Source of the DNA: an uncultured Bacilli bacterium
Lineage (GTDB): Bacteria; Bacillota_I; Bacilli_A; RF39; UBA660
Direction: 5' to 3'
DNA length: 30,225 nucleotides
Assembly (NCBI GenBank): GCA_934177995.1
Contig: CAKPPW010000018.1
Location: 1 to 30,225, forward strand
This document shows positions 1 to 6,097 of this stretch, piece after piece. Below the pieces are notes generated by a model that saw nothing but the letters and a program-made list of their open reading frames with translations, made no database searches and was not told the DNA's origin. Position 1 is the stretch's first letter. Each line of letters begins with the position of its first letter. Both the position numbers and the translations under genes were made by a program.

Positions 1-113
1 TATATAACATGTTTTCTATATTTGAGGATAGAAGACATCCAATTACGGAAGAAGAAAAACAAAATATTGAAGAAGGAAAAAAATTGTATAAAAAGTTAAT
101 GGGCGATAAATAA
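1..113 (+). CDS. C-terminal end of an unknown protein (partial)
   Basis: An open frame enters from the left edge and ends at TAA 111-113. The visible residues form a short, highly charged tail that reads MFSIFEDRRHPITEEE and then a Lys/Glu-rich helix. The stop lies one base before the ATG of the prolyl-tRNA editing gene, so the two are probably cotranscribed. Too little is present to name a family. The internal ATG at position 9 could also be the start of a very short gene, but no ribosome binding site can be judged at the edge. Confidence 0.5.
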   Translation, partial: YNMFSIFEDRRHPITEEEKQNIEEGKKLYKKLMGDK

Positions 114-114
114 A

Positions 115-603
115 ATGATTAAAGAAGAAATATATAAATATCTAAATGACAGAAAAATCAATTATGAAATAACTAATCATCAAGCTGTCTATAATATGGA
201 TGAGTTAGATAATGTTGATTTACCATATAAAGGATTTGATGCTAAAAACTTATTTGTAAGAGATGATAAGAAAAATAATTATTACTTAATTACCGTTAAA
301 GGAGATAAAAGGGTAGACTTAAAAGAATTTAGAAAAGAGTATCATACTAGGTCTTTATGTTTTGCTAAAGAAGAGGAACTACTTAGCATATTAAATCTTA
401 CCCCTGGTTCTGTTAGTCCTTTAGGCTTATTAAATGATAAAGAGAAAAAGACTATTTTCTTTCTAGATAATTACTTTGAAGATAATTCTCTAATTGGTAT
501 TCATCCAAATGATAATACTGCTACTATTTGGTTAAAAGCAAAAGACTTGATTACTATTATCGAAGAACATGGTAATCAAGTTAGTAGGGTTGATATATAT
601 TAG
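115..603 (+). CDS. Prolyl-tRNA editing protein (YbaK/ProX-type deacylase)
   Basis: This 162-residue protein matches the free-standing editing domains that hydrolyse mischarged aminoacyl-tRNA(Pro), typically Ala-tRNA(Pro) (ProX/PrdX, YbaK superfamily), in the cytoplasm. Visible family features in order are an N-terminal helix (IYKYLNDRKINYEI), the NLFVRD strand near residue 45, the YYLITVKGDKRVDLKEF segment near 56-72, GSVSPLGLLND near 98-108, and IGIHPNDNTATIW near 128-140. The length is normal for the stand-alone family. It starts one base after the upstream stop. No strong Shine-Dalgarno is seen, which fits translational coupling. A symmetric terminator follows. Substrate specificity (Ala versus Cys) cannot be fixed from motifs alone, although the motif set looks like the ProX/ProXp-ala branch. 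Confidence 0.88.
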   Translation: MIKEEIYKYLNDRKINYEITNHQAVYNMDELDNVDLPYKGFDAKNLFVRDDKKNNYYLITVKGDKRVDLKEFRKEYHTRSLCFAKEEELLSILNLTPGSVSPLGLLNDKEKKTIFFLDNYFEDNSLIGIHPNDNTATIWLKAKDLITIIEEHGNQVSRVDIY

Positions 604-627
604 ATATAAAAATTTTATTAATAAATT

Positions 628-660
628 AAAGGAATCACTAATACTCATAATGATTCCTTT
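628..660. terminator. Bidirectional terminator between convergent genes
   Basis: AAAGGAATCA (628-637) and TGATTCCTTT (651-660) form a perfect 10-bp stem with a 13-nt loop. T residues follow on the plus side and A residues precede it, so the hairpin can serve both the editing-protein gene and the converging PHP gene. Confidence 0.8.
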
Positions 661-689
661 TTAATATCATTTTTATAATATACTTAAAA

Positions 690-1586
690 TTAGTTATGTA
701 ATAAGAAATTAATCATTTGCTTAACTTCATCTTCAGTCAATGTTATATCTTCACCAACTAGTCCAATGATAGGGTGAATCCCATCTTTTTTATGAAAGTC
801 TGAACCGATTGTTGTCTTTAAATTGTGTTTTTTAGCAAAATCATTCCAACGGATTATATCGTTATGTTTGATATCATTACGATCTATATAAATATAGTTC
901 GTTTCTATTCCATCTGGTTGCATTTCTATAACTAACTTTTCGATATCTTCTTCTGTTAGATTATCTTCATAACTATATGCAACAGGATGAGCTAAAATAA
1001 CTTTACCACCGGCCTTACGTATAAGAGAAGAGGCTTCTTTTGGGCTAATCGTTTCTTTCTTTACATAAGCAGGGCAACCTTCATTCATAATAGTTTCTAT
1101 AAATTCTCCCATTTGGGGAACATAACCAAAAACTTCTTTTAATTTATTCTCATTTTCTTTGTTTCCTATTACATCATTGGCAATATGAGCTTTCGTTACG
1201 GCATCTATTTTGTCTAGTTCATCTACTGCTACTTTATATCCCAATTCTTCTAACTTTTTGGCAACATTTCTTAAATATATATGCCTAGCATTTCTTAGAT
1301 TATATAATTTTTCTCTAAACTCTTTATTGTTTAAATCAAAGTTGTAACCTAAAACATGTATTCCACATTTCTTAGTTTTAGTAGAAATTTCTACCCCTTT
1401 TATTAATTTAATATTTTTTTCTTTTGCATACTCAAATAGTTCATCATTATAAGCATCAATTGTATCGTGATCACATATTGCAATAGTACTTACTTTATTT
1501 GTTAAAGCCTCATCTATAACTTCTTTTGGTGTTAAAGTACCATCTGAACAAACAGTGTGAATATGTAAATCTATTAATTTTTCCAT
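690..1586 (-). CDS. PHP-domain metal-dependent phosphoesterase
   Basis: This 298-residue protein has the metal-binding layout of the PHP family: DLHIHTVCSDG at residues 6-16 (His8, His10, Asp15), CDHDT at 38-42 (His40, Asp41), GVEIS at 64-68 (Glu66), ILAHPVAYS in the second half, and GSDFHKKDG near the C-terminus. It resembles the YciV/RNase AM/TrpH branch, whose members hydrolyse 3',5'-nucleoside bisphosphates or short RNA 5' ends. The exact substrate is not visible here. The start overlaps the end of the upstream minus-strand gene by 13 bases, so the pair forms an operon transcribed from about 2650. The shared terminator at 628-660 closes it. Confidence 0.85.
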   Translation of the reverse strand: MEKLIDLHIHTVCSDGTLTPKEVIDEALTNKVSTIAICDHDTIDAYNDELFEYAKEKNIKLIKGVEISTKTKKCGIHVLGYNFDLNNKEFREKLYNLRNARHIYLRNVAKKLEELGYKVAVDELDKIDAVTKAHIANDVIGNKENENKLKEVFGYVPQMGEFIETIMNEGCPAYVKKETISPKEASSLIRKAGGKVILAHPVAYSYEDNLTEEDIEKLVIEMQPDGIETNYIYIDRNDIKHNDIIRWNDFAKKHNLKTTIGSDFHKKDGIHPIIGLVGEDITLTEDEVKQMINFLLHN

Positions 1587-2530
1587 GAATTTATTCTCCT
1601 TTTATATAATTTTTGTAATGTTTTATTTTCAAATCTCCTTTTCACAGAATCAGGAGATACTGAATCAAGTATTTTAACGGTTTCTTTTTCTGTCAACTTA
1701 GAAGCAACCATACCTCTGGCATAATCAAGCTTTTGCTTTAGAGTTTCTTCGAAGTTAAATTCACTCATACTATATAAGAAATCTAGTGTGAAATTATAAG
1801 CTTCATCATCTTTTTGCCATTTTTTTCTTAATGAATCTGGCAGTATAGGTAGATATGGTATAGTATTCGTTTTAACTGAATTAATAACTGTAAAAGGAAC
1901 TTGATCTAATAGTTTACTTAATTCTGAATATTTTATAACATGAATATCAAGTGGTAGCATTTTTCTAGGCATTTTACCATTTTCCAAATCATTAATAGTT
2001 TCTTTAAAATCCTTAATTGTCTGAATTGGATTTACATCCGATGTATGCATATCAAGGGAATCAAATGTTTCCTTCAACTCTTTTTTAGCATCATCTACTT
2101 TAGAATCTTCACAGACCATCCACATATCAATATCAGGTAAGCGATTTATTATTTTTCTAGGTTTTAATCCTTTTTCTAATCTAGGACAAGGAATACAGAT
2201 TTGTTTTAAATCTTCCATATAAGGACCATTTATTGGTAGGCAACTTTCGCAAGGCCATTTTTTTAACTTTGATTTTAATATAGTATTTTTTAATTCCTCA
2301 TTATAACGCAATTGTTCTTGTATAACAGGTAATTCTCCTTCAAAGTTTTTATCTAGTGCATAAAATGGATAGCCAGTTCCAAATGATCCACAATATCCTG
2401 TTGTAAACTGCATAACTTCATTAATAATATCAATATTCTTTTTTATGTACATTTTTTTAATATTATTATCTTCAAAATTACTTCTTTCAAATTTATTGGA
2501 CCCTTCTACTGCTTCTAAACAAATATTCAT
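1574..2530 (-). CDS. Unknown protein with possible nucleotidyltransferase-like core
   Basis: I do not recognise a named family for this 318-residue protein. Visible features are two CxxC pairs near residues 94-115 (PCESCLP and CIPCPR), which could bind a metal, followed by RLPDIDMWMV and, about 60 residues later, LPLDIHVI. The spacing of an Asp-x-Asp strand and a later Asp strand resembles the catalytic carboxylates of minimal nucleotidyltransferases (Pol-beta fold), but the preceding Gly-Ser motif is not clear. The C-terminus is helical and basic. The start is supported by a strong AGGGGG ribosome site just upstream, and a sigma-A-like promoter lies about 125 bases ahead. It overlaps the PHP phosphoesterase gene by 13 bases, so the two are probably functionally linked, perhaps in nucleotide or RNA metabolism (inference). 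Confidence 0.6.
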   Translation of the reverse strand: MNICLEAVEGSNKFERSNFEDNNIKKMYIKKNIDIINEVMQFTTGYCGSFGTGYPFYALDKNFEGELPVIQEQLRYNEELKNTILKSKLKKWPCESCLPINGPYMEDLKQICIPCPRLEKGLKPRKIINRLPDIDMWMVCEDSKVDDAKKELKETFDSLDMHTSDVNPIQTIKDFKETINDLENGKMPRKMLPLDIHVIKYSELSKLLDQVPFTVINSVKTNTIPYLPILPDSLRKKWQKDDEAYNFTLDFLYSMSEFNFEETLKQKLDYARGMVASKLTEKETVKILDSVSPDSVKRRFENKTLQKLYKRRINSWKN

Positions 2531-2654
2531 ATAAATTCCCCCTCATTTTTTAGAAAAGATAGCATGTGTAATAGCTGTTTACAAAGATATCTTCTCTTTA
2601 TAATTTACCATTTAATTTAATTTTTGGTATTAATATATGTAAAAATGTGTTGAT

Positions 2655-2684
2655 ATTATATCATGAGATAATAACATAAGTCAA
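2655..2684 (-). promoter_or_regulatory. Promoter for the unknown protein/PHP operon
   Basis: On the minus strand TTGACT (2684-2679) and TATAAT (2660-2655) are separated by 18 bases. This is a near-consensus vegetative promoter reading toward the gene that starts at 2530, leaving a leader of about 120 bases. Confidence 0.65.
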
Positions 2685-2890
2685 TCTTATTTTGAGTAAA
2701 GTGACTGAATTTATGATTAACTTATGATAATGTCTTAAGCGTTAGATATATTTCTTGTTCAATTCTAGATATAATTTTATGTTTTAGTTGCTGTTAGTAT
2801 TTATTTAAATTACTATAGTATTTGGTTTTACCAGTTAAAACACAATCATGGGAATTTTGCTTTTTATAAATATAGTTAATACTGTCATCA

Positions 2891-2944
2891 TCAGGCAAGA
2901 TCTTTATCATCAAATACTCTATAGTTATTTTTATTTCTTTTAAC
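2891..2944 (-). pseudogene. MerR-type regulator, middle fragment left of the IS element
   Basis: Reading the minus strand leftward from 2944 gives VKRNKNNYRVFDDKDLA and then a TGA at the position where MerR proteins usually carry Trp. This is the wing region of a MerR-family DNA-binding domain and continues exactly from the fragment at 4696-4785 once the intervening IS element is removed. Beyond 2891 the frame is broken. A neighbouring frame stays open to about 2780 but matches the family only weakly, so the rest of the gene has decayed. The 2531-2890 interval otherwise holds the promoter at 2655-2684 and nothing else I can support. Confidence 0.8.
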
Positions 2945-2961
2945 CTTTTGTAGTAAGAAGT

Positions 2962-2982
2962 CCCTCACCTCTAAGGTGGGGG
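2962..2982 (+). repeat. Left-end hairpin of the IS200/IS605 element
   Basis: CCCTCACCT, loop CTA, AGGTGGGGG forms a 9-bp stem with one G-T pair. It sits about 17 bases inside the left end, where TnpA-family transposases recognise a subterminal hairpin. Confidence 0.75.
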
Positions 2983-3064
2983 ATGAATTACGTTTACTTA
3001 TACTTGAAGAATACTAAAATTCATAATATAATAAAGTCAGTCGACAAAGAAAGTGTGATATACG

Positions 3065-3466
3065 ATGGAATTAGACAATAATGCACATTCAGCATTTTTG
3101 ATGCACTATCATCTTGTACTTGTTGTAAAATATCGCAGAAAAGTATTTGATGATCACATATCGGATAGAGCAAAGGAAATATTTTAGTACATATTACCGA
3201 AATACAATATTACATTACAAGAATGGAACCCCGATAAAGATCATGTACATATTCTCTTCAAAGCACATCCGAATACAGAGATAAGCAAATTCATAAACAC
3301 ATACAAAATTGCGAGCAGTAGACTTTTGAAGAAAGAATTTCCACAAATACGTCAAAAGCTTTGGAAAGAACATTTTTGAGGTCAGAGCTTTTGTCTGCTT
3401 ACCACAGGTGGTGCACCGATTGAAGTGATACGAAAATATATAGAAAGTCAAGGTGAGAAACATTGA
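3065..3466 (+). pseudogene. tnpA: IS200-type Y1 transposase tnpA, two internal stops
   Basis: The frame of 133 codons encodes a recognisable single-strand transposase: MHYHLVLVVKYRRKVF at the N-terminus, the HUH metal motif in DKDHVHILF, and the nucleophilic Tyr at codon 125 in IRKYIESQ. It is interrupted by TAG at 3185-3187 (codon 41) and TGA at 3377-3379 (codon 105, where relatives have Trp in HFWSQSF). With no other change apparent, the protein has been inactivated by point mutation. The final stop overlaps the TTG start of tnpB by four bases. Active copies would cut and rejoin single strands at the end hairpins; this one cannot unless helped in trans. Confidence 0.88.
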
Positions 3467-4557
3467 ATAAGGCATATAAATTCAGAATATATCCAAATGC
3501 AGAACAGCAAATAATACTTACTAAAACTTTCGGCTGTGTCCGATTTATCTATAATCAAATGTTATCAGATAAAATTAATCATTATGAGGAAACAAAGCAA
3601 AAGCTTTATAATACGCCTGCACAGTATAAGTCTGAATTTCCGTGGTTGAAAGAGGTTGACAGTCTTGCTTTGGCTAACGCTCAAATGAACTTGCAAACGG
3701 CGTACAACAGTTTTTTTAGAAACACCAAAATCGGCTTTCCAAAATTCAAGTCCAAGAAAAGCAATCGCAGAAGCTATACAACAAATTGTGTAAACGGAAA
3801 TATATCTATTGATAATGGCTTTCTGAAACTTCCAAAAGTCGGACTTGTAAAGCTAAAGCAACACAGACTTATCTTGTCTAATTATAAATTGAAATCCGTG
3901 ACTATAAGCCAAACTCCAAGTGGTAAATATTATGCTAGTGTTTTGTTTGAGTATGAAACCCAAATACAAGAACAAGAACTACATGATTTTTTAGGACTTG
4001 ACTTTTCAATGCACGGATTGTATAAGGACAGCAACGGAAACGAGCCTGCTTATCCAAGATATTACAGGCAAGCGGAAGAACGTCTGAAACGTGAGCAAAG
4101 AAAATTATCACTCATGCAAAAGGGTTCTAAAAATCGTAGCAAGCAAAGAATTAAAGTTGCCAATCTTCATGAAAAAGTTGCAAATCAAAGGAAAGATTTT
4201 CTACATAAACAGTCAAGGCAGATAGTCAATGCTTATGATTGTGTGTGCATTGAAAATCTTGATATGAAAGCAATGTCACAGTCGCTGAACTTTGGTAAAT
4301 CTGTTGCTGATGACGGCTGGGGAATGTTTGTTACTTTTCTGAAATACAAACTTGAAGAAACAGGCAAAAGACTTGTAAAGGTAAATAAGTTTTTTGCAAG
4401 CAGTCAGATTTGCAACGTTTGTGGTTACAAAAATACTGCAACGAAAAACTTGAGTATCAGAGCGTGGGATTGTCCTGAATGCGGAACACATCACGATAGG
4501 GATATAAACGCTGCAATAAATATAAGAAACGAGGGTATGCGGTTAGTTCTCGCATAA
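3463..4557 (+). CDS. tnpB: TnpB RNA-guided nuclease (IS200/IS605 type)
   Basis: This 364-residue protein is a full-length TnpB, the ancestor-like relative of Cas12. It begins MNKAYKFRIYPNAEQQ from a TTG codon that overlaps the tnpA stop. The RuvC residues are visible: Asp180 in FLGLDFSMHG, Glu264 in VCIENLDM, and the DRD at 345-347 in THHDRDINAA. The zinc ribbon is CNVC (317-320) and CPEC (337-340). No frameshift or stop is present, in contrast with its partner tnpA. TnpB proteins use an omega-RNA from the element's right end to cut DNA matching the flanking sequence next to a target-adjacent motif, and so favour element retention. Here the guide would derive from bases just after 4695, inside the disrupted MerR gene. 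Activity is inferred from motif completeness. Confidence 0.93.
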   Translation: MNKAYKFRIYPNAEQQIILTKTFGCVRFIYNQMLSDKINHYEETKQKLYNTPAQYKSEFPWLKEVDSLALANAQMNLQTAYNSFFRNTKIGFPKFKSKKSNRRSYTTNCVNGNISIDNGFLKLPKVGLVKLKQHRLILSNYKLKSVTISQTPSGKYYASVLFEYETQIQEQELHDFLGLDFSMHGLYKDSNGNEPAYPRYYRQAEERLKREQRKLSLMQKGSKNRSKQRIKVANLHEKVANQRKDFLHKQSRQIVNAYDCVCIENLDMKAMSQSLNFGKSVADDGWGMFVTFLKYKLEETGKRLVKVNKFFASSQICNVCGYKNTATKNLSIRAWDCPECGTHHDRDINAAINIRNEGMRLVLA

Positions 4558-4695
4558 CTTAAAACAAAATAAACCGTGGGACACACGGGGTTAGCTCGCT
4601 TATGCTTAGTACATTGGTATTATCGAACGAGAACCGACTGTTCGCTTTTATACGAAAGGAAGCCACCACCTCTTTAGGCGGGGGAGGATGTCACC
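4558..4695 (+). ncRNA. Predicted omega-RNA scaffold / right end of the IS element
   Basis: The stretch after tnpB holds several potential stems, including CGAAC...GTTCG (about 4624-4644), and ends in the right-end hairpin at 4663-4684: CCACCACCT, loop CTTT, AGGCGGGGG with two mismatches. In IS200/IS605 elements this region, often with the end of tnpB, is processed into the guide RNA. The guide would begin just after the element end, reading ATTAGGAACTAATC. The 5' boundary cannot be set from sequence. Confidence 0.55.
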
Positions 4696-4785
4696 ATTAG
4701 GAACTAATCATTCATTACAATAATGCTTTAAACTATCATAAGATAGATTTCTTATTCTACATACTTCTTTCATTGAATATAACAT
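4696..4785 (-). pseudogene. MerR-type regulator, N-terminal fragment right of the IS element
   Basis: Reading from ATG 4785 on the minus strand gives MLYSMKEVCRIRNLSYDSLK, then HYCNE, a TGA stop (4710-4708) and LVPN. This is the helix-turn-helix of MerR proteins, with the stop replacing the usual Gly of the NEGL motif. The coding sense continues to the IS junction and resumes at 2944. A GTGTGGTGG stretch ahead of the ATG could serve as ribosome site. The gene follows the unknown ORF ending at 4799 by only 13 bases, so it was the last gene of a minus-strand operon. It has been killed both by the insertion and by point mutations, so its target genes are unknown. Confidence 0.82.
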
Positions 4786-4798
4786 TTTACCACCACAC

Positions 4799-5113
4799 CT
4801 ATTTTATTACTTTTTCTTTAACTAACATTGGAATAGTACGTAACATGTAAGTACATTGATCATTTTGCATACAGTAATTTTTTAATCTACTAAATGATTT
4901 GGTTATATCAGAAGGCTTGTTAACATCTTTATCTTTATTTGCTGATAGTAGCTTCTTACTTAACTCTTCTTTAGAATAATCTGATTTGATCTTATTTTGT
5001 TTAAATAAATCTTCAATAGTAAGTCTTATTTGTTGCTTTGAGTCTACTTGATTAATCATCTCTTTCATTTTTAGTAGTTGTTCTTTTGTGTAATGGTACT
5101 TATTTTGATACAT
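4799..5113 (-). CDS. Unknown protein, possibly the frameshifted C-terminus of its neighbour
   Basis: This 104-residue reading frame encodes a soluble, basic and mainly helical protein with no family I recognise. It starts 43 bases inside the upstream minus-strand ORF, and no Shine-Dalgarno precedes its ATG (the upstream bases read TGTTTTGATAG). Its first residues (MYQNKYHYTKEQLLKMKEMI) continue sensibly from ...LLLTCFDR in the other frame, so the two ORFs look like one gene of about 290 codons broken by a single-base shift near 5113. Translational coupling of two overlapping genes is the alternative. It precedes the MerR fragment by 13 bases. Confidence 0.5.
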   Translation of the reverse strand: MYQNKYHYTKEQLLKMKEMINQVDSKQQIRLTIEDLFKQNKIKSDYSKEELSKKLLSANKDKDVNKPSDITKSFSRLKNYCMQNDQCTYMLRTIPMLVKEKVIK

Positions 5114-5631
5114 CTATCAAAACAAGTTAGTAATAAATCAGTTTGACTATTGTCTAATAGTTCATAATCTAACATATATGAAACCATATCTAGTTTTTTA
5201 TCAATCATATCGTATCTCTTATAAAAAGAATCTTCATCATATTCTATTCTTGCAAAAGATCTTGCAAAAAAATCAAATATCGTATAACCAGAAGTGAATG
5301 GTTCTATGCCTAAATCAACCTTATAATTATGTAAGATGTAATCTGCTAACTCCAAGCCGAAATTTTGTGGATTAACAGCTAAATTACCAAATACAGTTTC
5401 GTTTCTTTTATATATACTGTTTTCAAACGAATTGGTATAAGTTTTTACATAATTAATATTAAAACTTTTTTCTAATAACTTAGTTTCTGATGCTAAAACA
5501 ATAAGCTTCAATGATTTCAGAGCATCAACATTAGTTCTTCTTGCTAAGTATATACCAAGCTCATTTAAATTTTCTAAATCTTTAGTAGTATCATTCAATA
5601 TATGAATTCCACTTTCTACATAACAGTTCAT
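5071..5631 (-). CDS. Unknown protein (likely N-terminal part of a frameshifted gene)
   Basis: The frame encodes 186 residues from ATG 5631, chosen over the ATG at 5646 because AGAGGTG (5643-5637) sits five bases ahead of it. The protein is soluble, with no signal peptide or membrane segment. Recognisable local features are only mixed helices (ELADYILHNYKVDLGIEPFT, FDFFARSFARIEYDED). No family is recognised. The last 14 residues (about CIKISTITQKNNY) overlap the start of the next ORF in another frame and look like an out-of-frame tail. The operon order unknown-unknown-MerR suggests a small accessory locus that has begun to decay. An extended -10 element lies at 5655-5663. Confidence 0.55.
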   Translation of the reverse strand: MNCYVESGIHILNDTTKDLENLNELGIYLARRTNVDALKSLKLIVLASETKLLEKSFNINYVKTYTNSFENSIYKRNETVFGNLAVNPQNFGLELADYILHNYKVDLGIEPFTSGYTIFDFFARSFARIEYDEDSFYKRYDMIDKKLDMVSYMLDYELLDNSQTDLLLTCFDRCIKISTITQKNNY

Positions 5632-5654
5632 AATAACACCTCTCATTGTTAATT

Positions 5655-5663
5655 ATTATAGCA
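5655..5663 (-). promoter_or_regulatory. Extended -10 promoter element
   Basis: The minus strand reads TGCTATAAT, a full -10 box with the TGn extension, 24 bases ahead of the chosen start at 5631. No good -35 box is visible, which is tolerable for extended -10 promoters. Confidence 0.45.
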
Positions 5664-5773
5664 CGGAATAGCATGGATATTAATAAACTAAAGTTAAAAC
5701 TTAATAATTCGTAAATTATGATTTTTTAACTTTGACGTATTTATGACTTTCTATATTAACATTTATAAGAGTT

Positions 5774-5872
5774 AAAGAATTTAAGTATAAGACAAAGTAT
5801 GATAGAGATTTCAACGCAAGCGTGAATATAATGCTTGAAGGTTTAAAAATATATATACAGAACTTAATTTAA
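5774..5872 (+). pseudogene. C-terminal remnant of a second tnpB
   Basis: The frame ending at TAA 5870-5872 reads KYDRDFNASVNIMLEGLKIY, the RuvC-III motif and closing helix of TnpB proteins (compare HDRDINAAINIRNEG in the intact copy). Nothing upstream in this frame is recognisable beyond about 30 codons, and a TGA lies near 5744, so the remainder of the gene is lost. The sequence differs from the intact copy in this window, so it derives from another element. The 5647-5773 stretch shows only an inverted repeat (5690-5699 with 5724-5733). Confidence 0.75.
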
Positions 5873-5996
5873 AATAAAATTCAGCGAAAAATAATAGGGT
5901 GGCGACCATCCAATATTGGTCTTTTGAGAACTAATTTAGTTCGGTGAAGCAGAAAAGCCTTACCGTGAGGTAAGACTGCTGAAAACTTGTTTTCAG
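5873..5996 (+). ncRNA. Orphan omega-RNA-like structured region behind the tnpB remnant
   Basis: This region is rich in stems, unlike ordinary AT-rich spacer. GAACTA-ATT-TAGTTC lies near 5928-5942, followed by GGTGAAGCAG and a compound hairpin: AGCAG (5948-5952) pairs with CTGCT (5976-5980) around CTTACC-GTGA-GGTAAG (5959-5974). CTGAAAAC (5979-5986) and GTTTTCAG (5989-5996) then form another stem followed by TTTT. Its position right after a tnpB C-terminus and the hairpin layout fit the right end and guide-RNA scaffold of an IS605/IS607-type element. Whether it is transcribed is unknown. The rest of 5647-6097 holds the promoter at 6045. Confidence 0.55.
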
Positions 5997-6044
5997 TTTT
6001 GTTCTGACTTAGTTGTATTTATTTAAGACATGTCAACGTGTTTC

Positions 6045-6073
6045 TTGTAAGTATAGTGTAGGTGGTGTACAAT
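6045..6073 (+). promoter_or_regulatory. Promoter for the PcfJ-like gene
   Basis: TTGTAA (6045-6050) and TACAAT (6068-6073) are 17 bases apart, and the start codon follows 24 bases later. The -35 box matches four of six consensus bases. Confidence 0.5.
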
Positions 6074-6097
6074 ATTATTTGAAATGAGTGTGACTAT

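Larger units (their letters stand above)
2945..4695 (+). mobile_element. IS200/IS605-type element (tnpA dead, tnpB intact)
   Basis: The element contains a tnpA reading frame with two stops, an overlapping intact tnpB, and subterminal hairpins at both ends (2962-2982 and 4663-4684). There are no terminal inverted repeats and no target duplication, as expected for Y1-transposase elements. The ends are placed by joining the flanks: the left flank ends TTTTAAC and the right flank starts ATTAGG, and their fusion restores a continuous MerR coding frame (Pro-Asn then Val-Lys-Arg). The base C occurs at both junctions, so each end is uncertain by about one base. The TTTAAC to the left would be the insertion target and therefore the probable TnpB target-adjacent motif. 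Confidence 0.85.

Noticed and set aside
2891..3379. UGA read as tryptophan (Mycoplasma code), suggested by TGA at Trp positions in tnpA (codon 105) and in the MerR fragment
   Set aside because: Other stops in the same pseudogenes are not at Trp positions (TAG in tnpA, TGA for Gly in MerR), intact genes use TGG freely, and hrcA and the gene at 9105 end properly in TGA.
3215..3475. Minus-strand open frame over tnpA
   Set aside because: It opposes the recognisable tnpA frame and shows no family features of its own.
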